A stretch of 64,000 nt of DNA from Sinomonas terrae (GCF_022539255.1 NZ_JAKZBV010000001.1:1178001-1242000), one strand, 5' to 3'. Shown: positions 7,714 through 15,769, counted from the stretch's first letter. A program made the numbers and translations. The notes: generated from the sequence alone by a model not told the origin.

Positions 7714-8703
7714 CTAGCCGACGAGGCCGAGCGCGCGCACGGCCTCCCGTTCCTGCTCGAGCTCACGCACCGACGCCTCGATGCGCACTCTGGAGAACTC
7801 CGGGACTTCAAGCCCCGGAACGATCTCCCAGTGTCCCGCAACCGAACGAACCGGGAATGAGCTCATGAGTCCCTTCGGTACCCCGTACGTCCCGTCCGAA
7901 ACGACGCCGGCCGACGTCCACGAGGCGTCGCCGCCCAGCACCCAATCGTGGACATGGTCGATGGCCGCACTAGCAGCGCTCGCTGCGGAGGAGGCGCCGC
8001 GCGCCTCGATGATCTCCGTTCCACGCCGAGCCACCCGGGGGATGAACTCCTGCTCGACCCACTCCTGTTCGACGAGCGAGGAGACGGGCTGGCCCCCAGC
8101 GGTCGCATGGGTGATGTCGGGGTACTGGGTGGCCGAGTGGTTTCCCCAGATCGTCAGGCCGTCGATCTCGGAGGTGCGGCACCCGAGCTTCGCGGCGAGT
8201 TGGGCCAGCCCGCGGTTGTGGTCGAGCCGGGTCATGGCGGTGAAGCGCTCGGCTGGAATGTCGGGGGCGTGCGCCGCCGCGATGAGCGCATTGGTGTTGG
8301 CAGGGTTCCCGACGACGAGCACGCGGATGTCGTCGGCAGCGTGGTCGTTGATGGCGCGGCCCTGGGGGCCGAAAATGCCGCCATTGGCCGCGAGCAGATC
8401 AGCGCGCTCCATCCCAGCTGCGCGGGGGCGGGCGCCGACGAGGAGGGCAACGTCGGCGCCGTCGAACGCCTCCTCCGCTCGGTCGGTGACATCGATGCTG
8501 TCCAAGAGGGGGAACGCGCAGTCATCGAGTTCGAGCGCCGTGCCCTCTGCGGCGTGGACGGCCGCGGGGATTTCGAGGAGGCGGAGCCTCACCCGAGTTG
8601 TGGGACCGAGCAAGGCGCCACTCGCGATCCGGAACAGGAGTGCGTAGCCGATCTGGCCCGCGGCACCCGTGACGGTCACCGTGGACTTCTGAGGCTCGGT
8701 CAT
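7714..8703 (-). CDS. mdh: Malate dehydrogenase
   Basis: Mdh interconverts malate and oxaloacetate with NAD in the TCA cycle. The 329-residue protein is of the cytosolic-type group: NAD site VTGAAGQIGYALLFRIASG (residues 11-29), active-site loop ARPRAAGMER (91-100), DHNRG (161-165) and catalytic His189 in WGNHSATQYPD. Length and motifs match the family. GAGGAGG lies just before the ATG at 8703. The gene sits alone between corA and gluBCD on the minus strand. Confidence 0.96.
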   Translation of the reverse strand: MTEPQKSTVTVTGAAGQIGYALLFRIASGALLGPTTRVRLRLLEIPAAVHAAEGTALELDDCAFPLLDSIDVTDRAEEAFDGADVALLVGARPRAAGMERADLLAANGGIFGPQGRAINDHAADDIRVLVVGNPANTNALIAAAHAPDIPAERFTAMTRLDHNRGLAQLAAKLGCRTSEIDGLTIWGNHSATQYPDITHATAGGQPVSSLVEQEWVEQEFIPRVARRGTEIIEARGASSAASAASAAIDHVHDWVLGGDASWTSAGVVSDGTYGVPKGLMSSFPVRSVAGHWEIVPGLEVPEFSRVRIEASVRELEQEREAVRALGLVG

Positions 8704-8791
8704 GGTCCTCCTCGTGACGGGGCGTCGTCAGACTGGGCGCCATCGGACTTGGTGCGGACAGGCCGCGCCGCAGGGCCCGTCTAAGCACGGC

Positions 8792-9790
8792 TCAGAGCCA
8801 CTTACGCCATTTGAAGATGAGCCACAGTACGAAGCCCGCGACGACCATGAGCGCGAGGCCATAGGGGTAGCCGTACTGCCACTCGAGCTCAGGCATGTTC
8901 TTGAAGTTCATCCCATAGATGCCGGTTACGAGTGCGGGGGCGAAGAAGATCGCAGCCCACGAGGAAATCCGCTTGACCTGTTCGTTCTGCGCGAGAGCGG
9001 TCTCGTTCTGGCGGCTGGCCGTGAGTGTTCCGTCGAGGACGAGGGCGTTCTGCAGGATGTCCCTGAAGGCATCGGCGCGCGAGATCACCTGCTCTACGTG
9101 ATCGCGCACGTCGCGGAGATTGCGCTGGAGCTCGAGGTCTACGTGGTACTTCTCGAATCCCCGCTCGAGCCCTTCGATGAGGTGCCGCAGGGGGTGGATG
9201 GCCCGCTGGAACTGGATGACCTCGCGAGTGAGCTCGTAGATGCGCCGCGAGACCGCGGGGCTGCCTTGGAAGAGCTCATCCTCGATCTCGTCGATGTCGT
9301 TCTCGAGGCCGCCGACGACGGGGGAGTAGTCGTCCACGACGCGGTCGAGGAGGGCATACAGGACGGCCTGAGGTCCGCATGCGAGCAAGTCCGGCTCGGT
9401 CTCGAGGCGTTTCCTGACTTCTCCGACGCCGGCGGTCTCCGCATGGCGAACCGTCACGACGAAGTTGGGGCCCGTGAAGATGTGGAGCTCCCCGAACTCG
9501 ACCGTCTCTGTCGCGTCGTCGTAGCGCGCGGGTCGGAGCACGGTGAAGAGGATCTCGCCGTACCGCTCCGCCTTCGGGCGCTGGTGGGCGTGCACCGCGT
9601 CCTCGACGGCGAGGTCGTGGAGCCGGAACTCGTGCGCCACCTGGGCCATTTCGTCGGGAGTGGGACGGTAGAGGCCGATCCAGGCCATGCTCCCGCCCAG
9701 GGCCTCGAGGGTCTCGAATGTCTGCTCGAGGCTGTCCGGGTGCGCCGCTCGATGGCCTCCGACGTAGACGGCATTGTCGATGATGGTCAC
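8792..9790 (-). CDS. corA: CorA-type magnesium/cobalt transporter
   Basis: A 332-residue CorA protein: long cytoplasmic N-terminal domain, coiled-coil helices (EDELFQGSPAVSRRIYELTR) and two C-terminal membrane segments joined by the YGMNF motif, with GMN at residues 293-295, which forms the ion selectivity loop. The protein ends in a lysine-rich WLIFKWRKWL tail as usual. I place the start at GTG 9790 (VTIIDNAVYV); a CATAAT box ends six bases upstream and GTG 9796 is an alternative. A longer in-frame extension overlaps the neighbouring Lrp gene and is rejected. Confidence 0.93.
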   Translation of the reverse strand: MTIIDNAVYVGGHRAAHPDSLEQTFETLEALGGSMAWIGLYRPTPDEMAQVAHEFRLHDLAVEDAVHAHQRPKAERYGEILFTVLRPARYDDATETVEFGELHIFTGPNFVVTVRHAETAGVGEVRKRLETEPDLLACGPQAVLYALLDRVVDDYSPVVGGLENDIDEIEDELFQGSPAVSRRIYELTREVIQFQRAIHPLRHLIEGLERGFEKYHVDLELQRNLRDVRDHVEQVISRADAFRDILQNALVLDGTLTASRQNETALAQNEQVKRISSWAAIFFAPALVTGIYGMNFKNMPELEWQYGYPYGLALMVVAGFVLWLIFKWRKWL

Positions 9791-9797
9791 GGGCACA

Positions 9798-10307
9798 TTA
9801 TGGCGCGGTCGGCTCGCCTTCCTGCCGGGCCACTCCGGCAGTCTCGAGGGAACGGCGGAGGATCTGGTCGGCCCGATAGCCGATGTGCGTGTGCAGGGCC
9901 AGGACCGTCTCGGAGCGGATGACTCCGCGGATGCGCAGGACGCTGCGAAGGGCCGACTGGAGGCCATGCGTGTCCGTCGCGGCGAGACGGCACCAGATGT
10001 CACCCCGGCCCGAGATCTCGTGTGCTTCGAGGATCGCGGGGACGCGCCGCAGCCCCGCGATGACCGCGTCGAGCTCGCGATGGACGACCTCGAGGGTCAT
10101 GAAGGCCACGACGTCGTAACCGAGGGCCTCGAGATCGACTTCCCTGCCGCCGCCCCGGAGGATCTCGGCGCGTTGGAGACGACGGAAGCGGGACTGCACG
10201 GTGTTGCGTGCCACGCCAAGGCGTTCGGCGAGGTCGGCGATCTGCGCCCGGGGGTCCTCGATGAGGGCCAGGAGGAGCTTGGTGTCGAGGGCGTCTAGCG
10301 TGCTCAA
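9798..10307 (-). CDS. Lrp/AsnC family transcriptional regulator
   Basis: The 169-residue protein has an N-terminal winged HTH (LDTKLLLALIEDPRAQIADL, then LGVARNTVQSRFRRL) and a C-terminal RAM-type ligand domain (LGYDVVAFMTLEV, then GRGDIWCRLAATDTHGL). Lrp-type regulators sense amino acids as octamers. The start is TTG at 10307 with GGAG seven bases upstream. It is divergent from an MFS exporter gene at 10410, and two perfect dyads lie in the gap, so it very likely controls that exporter and itself. Confidence 0.92.
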   Translation of the reverse strand: MSTLDALDTKLLLALIEDPRAQIADLAERLGVARNTVQSRFRRLQRAEILRGGGREVDLEALGYDVVAFMTLEVVHRELDAVIAGLRRVPAILEAHEISGRGDIWCRLAATDTHGLQSALRSVLRIRGVIRSETVLALHTHIGYRADQILRRSLETAGVARQEGEPTAP

Positions 10308-10341
10308 TGATCACTCCATCGTGTCAATGCATGAACTCTTC

Positions 10342-10356
10342 TGAGCATAACGCTCA
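10342..10356. promoter_or_regulatory. Dyad TGAGC-N5-GCTCA, candidate Lrp operator
   Basis: The perfect inverted repeat TGAGCATAACGCTCA lies in the Lrp/MFS divergent gap, 35 bases from the Lrp start. Its 15-bp size fits an Lrp/AsnC dimer site. Confidence 0.6.
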
Positions 10357-10372
10357 ATTCAGCCCTCTCAAA

Positions 10373-10389
10373 TTGATCGAGAGGATCAA
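10373..10389. promoter_or_regulatory. Dyad TTGATC-N5-GATCAA, candidate operator
   Basis: The perfect inverted repeat TTGATCGAGAGGATCAA lies 21 bases before the MFS start. It is the second dyad in the same gap and may be a second regulator site. The two dyad centres are 32 bp apart, about three helical turns. Confidence 0.55.
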
Positions 10390-10409
10390 GAACCTTCGAA
10401 ACTTGCAGC

Positions 10410-11681
10410 ATGTCCCTCTTCGCCGAGCTCCGCATGCGTCCACTCGAGGCTGCCCCGTCCAAGGCAGCGCGCGGCTGGGACGCGTCTCGTAGCGTCCGTC
10501 TAGCGCTCAGCGGTGGAACCCTGTTCGTGCTCCTCGTCGGAGCCAACCTCGCAACCCCGCTCTACCCGCTCCTCGCGGCACGTCTCGGGCTGGACGCGCT
10601 GGGCATCTCAATCGCGTTCGCGAGCTACGTCGTGAGCCTGATCGCCGTCCTGCTCGTCGCAGGACACTGGTCGGATCACATCGGGCGACGCGCGGCCCTG
10701 ACGGTTGCCGTCCTTCTCGGTATTGCGGGGCTGGCCGTATTCGCGTCCGCGAACTCCCTGCTCATGCTCTGCCTAGGGCGGGCGCTGCACGGAGCGGCGG
10801 TTGCCCTGGCAACGGGGGCAAGCGCTGCCTCGCTCCGTGAGCTCCTGCCTGGACGTCCCGAGTGGGCGTCACGCGCCACGCTTCTTTCGAGTTCGGGCGG
10901 AGTTGCGCTCGGGCCAGTCCTCGGCGGCCTCCTCGCTGTGGGAAGCCGGCCTACGGTGCTGCCGTTCCTCGCGTGCGCGGCGGCACTCGTGCTCTTGCTT
11001 GCCCCGCTCGTCTTGGTCCGGGCCCGTCCCGCTCTGCGGCCGCCCGAGGGAGTGTCCCGCTCAAGCGTCCTCGCCCCACGCGGCCTTTCCCTCGGGCTCG
11101 GCTCCGCGAGGGGATCGTTCTGGCGGGCGGCTGCCGTGGGATTCCTGAGCTTTGCGGTCTTCGGCTACTGCCTTTCCCTCGCTCCGGGCTACTTCGCGGC
11201 CACGCTGCGTCTCTCCTCCCTGCCTGCAGTAGGTGCCGTAGCGGGACTCGCGCTCGCGGCGTCGGCCGTAGTCCAGCTCGCCGGCCGCCGTCGTCCTGCT
11301 TCCCGCGTCCCGCTGCCCGCCACCCCGCTCGGCCTGGTTCTCCTGGGGGCCGGCACGTTGGGCGCCGGATTGGCCGCCCAAGCGGGCGTCGCCGTCGTCC
11401 TTGTCTTGGCGATCGTGGCTGCCGGGGTGGGCCAAGGCATCGCATTTCGCGCGCTCTTCGAAGAGCTGGCCGCCGCTGTCGGCCCGGAGCGTCACGCGCA
11501 GGCGGTGAGTGCGCTCTATGTCGTGACGTATCTGGGGAGCGCTGTCCCGGTGATCGGCCTCGGCGCATTTGCGGGCGTCGTCGGCATCCCGCTCGCCTCT
11601 GACGTGTTCACAGCTGGCTGCGCGGCCGCAGCCGGGGTCCTCGCCGCGATCTGCTGGCGGGCGAGGCACAGCCGGAGCTGA
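10410..11681 (+). CDS. MFS transporter (exporter type)
   Basis: A 423-residue major facilitator protein with 12 predicted membrane segments. The loop 2-3 signature is GHWSDHIGRRAALTVAVL and the mid-loop is arginine/serine rich. Substrate cannot be read; with an adjacent divergent Lrp-type regulator, amino acid or small-metabolite export is a plausible inference. The start ATG at 10410 gives a 35-residue hydrophilic N-terminus; a start nearer GGTLFVLL would also be possible, as no strong ribosome binding site is visible. The stop at 11681 touches the stop of the convergent Lrp gene with no gap. Confidence 0.88.
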   Translation: MSLFAELRMRPLEAAPSKAARGWDASRSVRLALSGGTLFVLLVGANLATPLYPLLAARLGLDALGISIAFASYVVSLIAVLLVAGHWSDHIGRRAALTVAVLLGIAGLAVFASANSLLMLCLGRALHGAAVALATGASAASLRELLPGRPEWASRATLLSSSGGVALGPVLGGLLAVGSRPTVLPFLACAAALVLLLAPLVLVRARPALRPPEGVSRSSVLAPRGLSLGLGSARGSFWRAAAVGFLSFAVFGYCLSLAPGYFAATLRLSSLPAVGAVAGLALAASAVVQLAGRRRPASRVPLPATPLGLVLLGAGTLGAGLAAQAGVAVVLVLAIVAAGVGQGIAFRALFEELAAAVGPERHAQAVSALYVVTYLGSAVPVIGLGAFAGVVGIPLASDVFTAGCAAAAGVLAAICWRARHSRS

Positions 11682-12146
11682 TCATTCCGGAAGCGGCCCG
11701 CGGCCGGGGATCTGCTCGAACACGAGAGTCGTCTCCGTGTGCCCGACGACGGGGTCGGTCGTGAGATTGTCGAGCACCCAGTCGCGCAGTTCCTCCGTGC
11801 TGCCAACGGCGATGTGGAGGAGGTAGTCGACGGCGCCCGAGGTGTGGAACGTCGCGAGCACGCCTGGAAGCCCGGGCACCCTCGAGGTGAAGGAGTCGAT
11901 CTGATCACGATCGTGCGCCCGCAGACTCACCGAGATGAGGGCCTGCACGCTGCGGCCGACGGCGCTCAGGTTCACCTTCGCCTCAAAGCCCGTGATGATG
12001 CCCCGCTCCGACAGCGCGCGCGTGCGCATCAGCGCCGTCGACGGTGCGATGCCCACGAGTTCGGCGAGCTGCTTGTTGGTCATCCGAGCGTCCTCGACGA
12101 GAGCCGCGAGGATCCGGCGGTCGACGTCGTCGAGCGGTTCGGCCAT
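11682..12146 (-). CDS. Lrp/AsnC family transcriptional regulator
   Basis: A 154-residue Lrp/AsnC protein: HTH at residues 7-50 (DVDRRILAALVEDARMTNKQ, ELVGIAPSTALMRTRAL) and an RAM domain (VQALISVSLRAH, then VDYLLHIAVGSTEELRDWVL). The ATG at 12146 is chosen because the HTH starts six residues later; AAGGAGGG lies upstream but rather far. A longer in-frame reading into the MFS gene is rejected. It lies 52 bases downstream of the MFS gene at 12199-13470 on the same strand and may regulate it. Confidence 0.92.
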   Translation of the reverse strand: MAEPLDDVDRRILAALVEDARMTNKQLAELVGIAPSTALMRTRALSERGIITGFEAKVNLSAVGRSVQALISVSLRAHDRDQIDSFTSRVPGLPGVLATFHTSGAVDYLLHIAVGSTEELRDWVLDNLTTDPVVGHTETTLVFEQIPGRGPLPE

Positions 12147-12198
12147 GGCCACGGGGCTCCCTCCTTGGGCTTGGGCGGCTGACGGCAGCCAACCCATC

Positions 12199-13470
12199 CT
12201 AGCGGGCGCCTTGGGGGCCCTCCTCCGCAGGATGGGCGACGGCGGCGACCGCGCCCGTCGCGAGCGCGAGGACGGCGATGCCCAGAGCGAGCCAACCCCA
12301 GCCGAACCCTTGGAAGACGAAGCCTCCGAGCCAGCCGAGGATGCTCGAACCGGTGTAGTAGAAGAGGTTGTACAGTGACGCAGCCTGAGCCTTGCCGGTG
12401 CTGGCCAAGGCACCTGTCCAGCCCGAACCGAGGCCGTGGGCTGCGAAGAAGCCAGCCGTCAGCGCGACGAGGCCCACGAGGATCGCAGGGAGCCAGTTGA
12501 CGGCGGTCAGCAGGACGCCGGCGGCCATCACAGCCATGCTTGCCACGATGACGCTGCGGCGTCCGAACCGCTGGCTCAGGCGGGCGGCGTAGCCCGAGGA
12601 GAACGTGCCCGACAGATACGCGAGGAACAGGAGGCTCGTGATCGCGACCGGGAGGCCGAACGGCTGCGCCTCGAGGCGATAGCCCAAGTAGTTGTAGACG
12701 GCCACGAAGCCGCCCATGAGCGTGAATGCCTGAAGGTACAGCGCGAGGAGGCGGCGGCTTCGGAGCTGGCGTCCGAGCAGCTGCGCAGCGTGCGCGGCGC
12801 CTTCCCGCACGCCGTGAGGGACGGCGTCGTGCCGTTGGCGCAAGGGGACGAACCCCCGCTGCCGAGGCGCCAGTGCCACGAAGGCCGCTGCCGCCACGGC
12901 TCCCAGGACGGCGACGGCGAAGATCGCCGGCCTCCAGCCCCACACGTCGGCGAGGGGGCCGGCAACGAGCCGGCCGAGGAGGCCGCCGATCGTCGTCCCG
13001 GCGACATACGTCCCGGCCGCGAGGGCAGCATGGGCGCGGTGGACTTCCTCATTGAGATAGGCCACTGCGAGGGCGGGAACCGCGCCGAGCGCGGCTCCCT
13101 CGAGGCAGCGGAGGGTGAGCAGGAGGCCGACCGTGGGCGAGAACGGCGCGAGCAGACCGAGGACGGTCGCGGCTGCAACGCCTGCGGTCATGGCGGGAAT
13201 GCGTCCGATTCGATCCGCCAGGAACGACCAGGGCAGGACGGCGACGGCGAGGCCCAGTGTTGCGAGCGAGACCGTCAGTGCCGACTGGGCCGCGTCGATG
13301 TGGAGCTCGGCCGAGATCCTCGGGAGGAGGGCCTGGGTCGAGTAGAGCTGGGCGAAGGTCGCGACACCGGCGAACGCGAGGGCGGCCAGGAGCCTGCGGT
13401 AGCCGCGGCTTCCTTTGGCGTGTCCGGTCCAAGCCGGAGCGATCGAGGGGGAGGACGGTACCGAAGTCAC
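12199..13470 (-). CDS. MFS transporter, YnfM-like
   Basis: A 423-residue, 12-segment MFS protein. The start region AGVATFAQLYSTQALLPRIS is typical of the YnfM/arabinose-efflux-like group, followed by the loop SFLADRIGRIPAMTAGV and TIGGLLGRLVAGPLADVWGW. It is probably a drug or metabolite exporter. The GTG start at 13470 has a TAGCGT box six bases upstream, so it is likely leaderless. It is divergent from the LysR gene at 13527, which is the obvious candidate regulator. Confidence 0.9.
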   Translation of the reverse strand: MTSVPSSPSIAPAWTGHAKGSRGYRRLLAALAFAGVATFAQLYSTQALLPRISAELHIDAAQSALTVSLATLGLAVAVLPWSFLADRIGRIPAMTAGVAAATVLGLLAPFSPTVGLLLTLRCLEGAALGAVPALAVAYLNEEVHRAHAALAAGTYVAGTTIGGLLGRLVAGPLADVWGWRPAIFAVAVLGAVAAAAFVALAPRQRGFVPLRQRHDAVPHGVREGAAHAAQLLGRQLRSRRLLALYLQAFTLMGGFVAVYNYLGYRLEAQPFGLPVAITSLLFLAYLSGTFSSGYAARLSQRFGRRSVIVASMAVMAAGVLLTAVNWLPAILVGLVALTAGFFAAHGLGSGWTGALASTGKAQAASLYNLFYYTGSSILGWLGGFVFQGFGWGWLALGIAVLALATGAVAAVAHPAEEGPQGAR

Positions 13471-13476
13471 CCTTCC

Positions 13477-13482
13477 ACGCTA
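13477..13482 (-). promoter_or_regulatory. -10 box TAGCGT, leaderless promoter of the MFS gene
   Basis: On the minus strand TAGCGT is followed by GGAAGG and the GTG at 13470. The purine run touches the start codon, too close to work as a ribosome binding site, so the TANNNT-N6-GTG reading is preferred. Confidence 0.5.
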
Positions 13483-13511
13483 GAAGGATCAGTCTCATGC
13501 GTCCAATACAT

Positions 13512-13517
13512 TATGAT
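13512..13517 (+). promoter_or_regulatory. -10 box TATGAT of the LysR gene
   Basis: TATGAT lies nine bases before the ATG at 13527 in an AT-rich island of the 56-base divergent gap. The 5' leader would be only a few bases. LysR binding in the same gap could control both genes. Confidence 0.45.
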
Positions 13518-13526
13518 CTAGAACAT

Positions 13527-14492
13527 ATGGCTGATTCGCATGAATTACCGCTCCACGGAGAGCTCGCCCGACTTCTCCCGCTCCTGCCCGTCCTCGACGC
13601 GGTCGGGCAGACGCGCCACGTGACCGCTGCCGCCGAACTCTTGGGCGTACCCCAGCCGACCGTGAGCCGCGCGCTCGCGAGGGCGGCCGCCGTCGTCGGA
13701 ACCGAGCTTGTGCGCAGGGAAGGGCGCGGCATCCGCCTGACCCCGGCCGCAGAGCAGCTTCTTCCGGCGGTGCGGCGTGCTCTCGAGGGGCTGCAGGCGG
13801 GGCTCGACGAACTGCACGAACGGCGGCAGGAGGCGCGCGGCGTCGTTCGCTTAAGCTTCCAGATGACCTTCGGCGAGGCCGCCGTCCCCGCTCTGATCCG
13901 GGGATTCCGGCCCGCACGTCCGGATGTACGGTTCGAGCTTGTCCAAGGGTCGCGGCAGCGTTGCCTCGACGTCCTCTCGGCAGGAGAGGTGGACCTATCG
14001 ATCGTCTCGCCCGTGCCGCGCCCGGGCCGCCAACTCGATTCGGACACGCTCTGCGTCCAGCCGCTGCGGCTCGCTGTGCCCGCGGGCCACCGCCTTGCAC
14101 CGAGGGGCCGGGTCCGCTTCGAGGAAGCCGCGCGCGAGCCTTTCGTCGTCCTTGAACGCGGCTACGGAATGCGCAGCATCATGGACCGCCTCTTCCGCGA
14201 GGCTGGCACCCGACCCGACATCGCCTTCCAAGGCCAGGATTCGCGGACGCTCCTCGGCCTCGTGAGTGCCGGCCTCGGCGTGGCCCTCGTCCCTCCGTCG
14301 CGTGCCACCCGCTCGGCCGTCCACACGCCGGAGCTTGGATGGGTTGAGCTCGAACTCGAGGACGCCGATGCGGTGCGGGAGATCGGGCTCGTCTGGCCGA
14401 GAATCGTCGGCGAGCCCCTTCAGGTGCGCCTGTTCCGCGAGCACATCCTCCGCGAGGAGCCCGACGCCTTGCTCGACGCGTTCGGGATCTGA
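13527..14492 (+). CDS. LysR family transcriptional regulator
   Basis: A 321-residue LysR-type regulator. The winged HTH is LLPLLPVLDAVGQTRHVTAA followed by LLGVPQPTVSRALARA (residues about 12-48), and a periplasmic-binding-like effector domain begins near residue 95 (GVVRLSFQMTFGEAAVPALI). ATG 13527 is chosen because a -10 box lies just upstream; an in-frame ATG at 13497 would add ten residues. It is divergent from the YnfM-like exporter. Its last codons (ttc ggg atc tga) lie inside the first unit of the 22-bp array, so the repeat has supplied the C-terminal residues and stop. Confidence 0.93.
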   Translation: MADSHELPLHGELARLLPLLPVLDAVGQTRHVTAAAELLGVPQPTVSRALARAAAVVGTELVRREGRGIRLTPAAEQLLPAVRRALEGLQAGLDELHERRQEARGVVRLSFQMTFGEAAVPALIRGFRPARPDVRFELVQGSRQRCLDVLSAGEVDLSIVSPVPRPGRQLDSDTLCVQPLRLAVPAGHRLAPRGRVRFEEAAREPFVVLERGYGMRSIMDRLFREAGTRPDIAFQGQDSRTLLGLVSAGLGVALVPPSRATRSAVHTPELGWVELELEDADAVREIGLVWPRIVGEPLQVRLFREHILREEPDALLDAFGI

Positions 14493-14729
14493 CCACTCGT
14501 CGCGCGGGATCTGGCCACTCGACGTTCGGGATCTGGCCACTCGTCGTTCGGGATCTGGCCACTCGTCGCGGGGGATGTGGCCACTCGTGTGACCCCCCGA
14601 CGAGTGGGCACCTCTTGCCCGACGAGTGGGCACCTCTTGCCCGACGAGTGGGCACCTCTTACCCGACGAGTGGGCACTTCTTGCCCGACGAGTGGGTACT
14701 TCTTGCCCGACGAGTGGCCACGTCTCGCT
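14484..14729. repeat. Mirror-image tandem array of 22-bp units (array B)
   Basis: Five units start with GGGATNTG at 14484, 14506, 14528, 14550 and 14572, exactly 22 bases apart. After a four-base offset six units start with CGACGAGTGG at 14598, 14620, 14642, 14664, 14686 and 14708, again exactly 22 apart. Read on the minus strand, the left units also start CGACGAGTGGCCA, so the two halves are inverted copies. Each unit is a constant CGACGAGTGGSCA plus nine variable bases: GATCCCGAA-like on the left, CCTCTTGCC-like on the right. The whole can fold as one long hairpin between the convergent LysR and nitronate monooxygenase genes. Confidence 0.93.
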
Positions 14730-14734
14730 CTCTG

Positions 14735-15751
14735 CTACTCCGCGAAGCGCGCTACGACCTCCGCCGCCGTTTCCTCCCGGGCCTCCCTCCAGCCGGTCCC
14801 CGCCCAGAGGTTCGTCCCTTGCGGGTCGCCTGCGGCCACCGCGGCCGCCCGCAAGGGAGCCGTTAGATAGTGCAGCGTGGGGTAGCCGGCCGGGGCGTCG
14901 GCGAAGTCGCGCATGAAGGCGTTCTCGAGCCCCCGGGCAGCCTTGCCCGAGAAGGCGCGCGTCTGGGCGGTCCGCGCGAAGGCGGGGTCAGCGAGCGCGG
15001 CCCTGTGGACCGGATTTGTGCCCGCCTCAGGGGTGCGCAGGAAGGCGGTGCCGAGCTGGACGGCGGCGGCGCCGGCGGCGCGGACTGCACGAGCAGCTTG
15101 AGGAGTTCCGATGCCGCCTGCGGCGAGCACCGGAAGCCCGACGGCGGCGCGCACCGCGGAGACGAGGTCGGGAAGGTCCCCAGCGAATGCCGGGCCCGAC
15201 GTGAAGGCTGCGAAGTGCCCTCCCGCGGCCGAGGACTGGACGACGACGCCATCCACGCCGAGCTCCTCGGCAGCCCTGGCCTCGTCAGGGCTCGTCACGG
15301 TCTGGATCACGAACGCGCCCGCTTTCCGGAGGCTCGCGACGTCGCCCGCGGGCGGGAGGGCGAACGTGAACGAGACGACTGGCGGCACACGCTCGAGGAG
15401 GTGCGCGAGCTTCGCCGGATATGCGTCGTCGTCCGCCCACCTCGGCTCTGGGAGGTCGACGCCGAGCCGCTCGGCGAGGGGGCGGAGCCGCTCTCGATAG
15501 GCAAGGACTGCCTCGCGATCCACGGGCTCGTTGGCCGGGACGAAGAGATTGACGCCGAACGCGAGGCCGGACGCGGACAGTTCGTCCACCTCGCGGGCCA
15601 TCGCCTCGGGCGTCTTGTAGCCGGCGGCGAGGAAGCCGACCCCACCTGCGCGGCTCACCGCCTCAGCCAGCGCGGGGCGGCTCGGGCCGCCAGCCATGGG
15701 GGCGCCGACGACGCCCGTTCCGAACAGTCCTTCGGGCAGCTCTCGATCCAT
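14735..15751 (-). CDS. Nitronate monooxygenase family protein
   Basis: A 338-residue FMN-dependent TIM-barrel enzyme of the 2-nitropropane dioxygenase/nitronate monooxygenase family, which oxidises toxic alkyl nitronates. Visible marks are the N-terminal GAPMAGGPSRPALAEAVSRA, the loop GVDGVVVQSSAAGGH carrying the conserved catalytic-type histidine, and the phosphate-binding LPVLAAGGIGTPQAARAV. Length is typical. ATG 15751 is taken as start; a TAGAGT box lies seven bases upstream. It is divergent from a sugar kinase gene, with only 18 bases between start codons. Confidence 0.92.
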   Translation of the reverse strand: MDRELPEGLFGTGVVGAPMAGGPSRPALAEAVSRAGGVGFLAAGYKTPEAMAREVDELSASGLAFGVNLFVPANEPVDREAVLAYRERLRPLAERLGVDLPEPRWADDDAYPAKLAHLLERVPPVVSFTFALPPAGDVASLRKAGAFVIQTVTSPDEARAAEELGVDGVVVQSSAAGGHFAAFTSGPAFAGDLPDLVSAVRAAVGLPVLAAGGIGTPQAARAVRAAGAAAVQLGTAFLRTPEAGTNPVHRAALADPAFARTAQTRAFSGKAARGLENAFMRDFADAPAGYPTLHYLTAPLRAAAVAAGDPQGTNLWAGTGWREAREETAAEVVARFAE

Positions 15752-15757
15752 GCTCAG

Positions 15758-15764
15758 TACTCTA
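15758..15764. promoter_or_regulatory. Overlapping bidirectional -10 box TACTCTA
   Basis: On the plus strand TACTCT (15758-15763) is followed by six bases and GTG 15770. On the minus strand TAGAGT (15764-15759) is followed by seven bases and ATG 15751. Both fit TANNNT with a leaderless start, and the two hexamers share five of seven bases. The whole divergent gap is 18 bp. Confidence 0.6.
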
Positions 15765-15769
15765 GGCGG

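Noticed and set aside
12436..13521. Plus-strand frame of 361 codons opposite the YnfM-like MFS gene
   Set aside because: Arg/Gly/Glu-rich composition typical of antisense frames in high-GC DNA; the minus-strand MFS protein has clear family motifs.
14484..14729. CRISPR array
   Set aside because: Variable segments are nine bases and nearly identical within each half; units switch orientation; no cas gene is in the window.
14179..14870. Open frames across array B on both strands encoding repeats such as MPTRRARGAHSSG
   Set aside because: They are translations of the 22-bp repeat, lack ribosome binding sites, and several frames are open at once.
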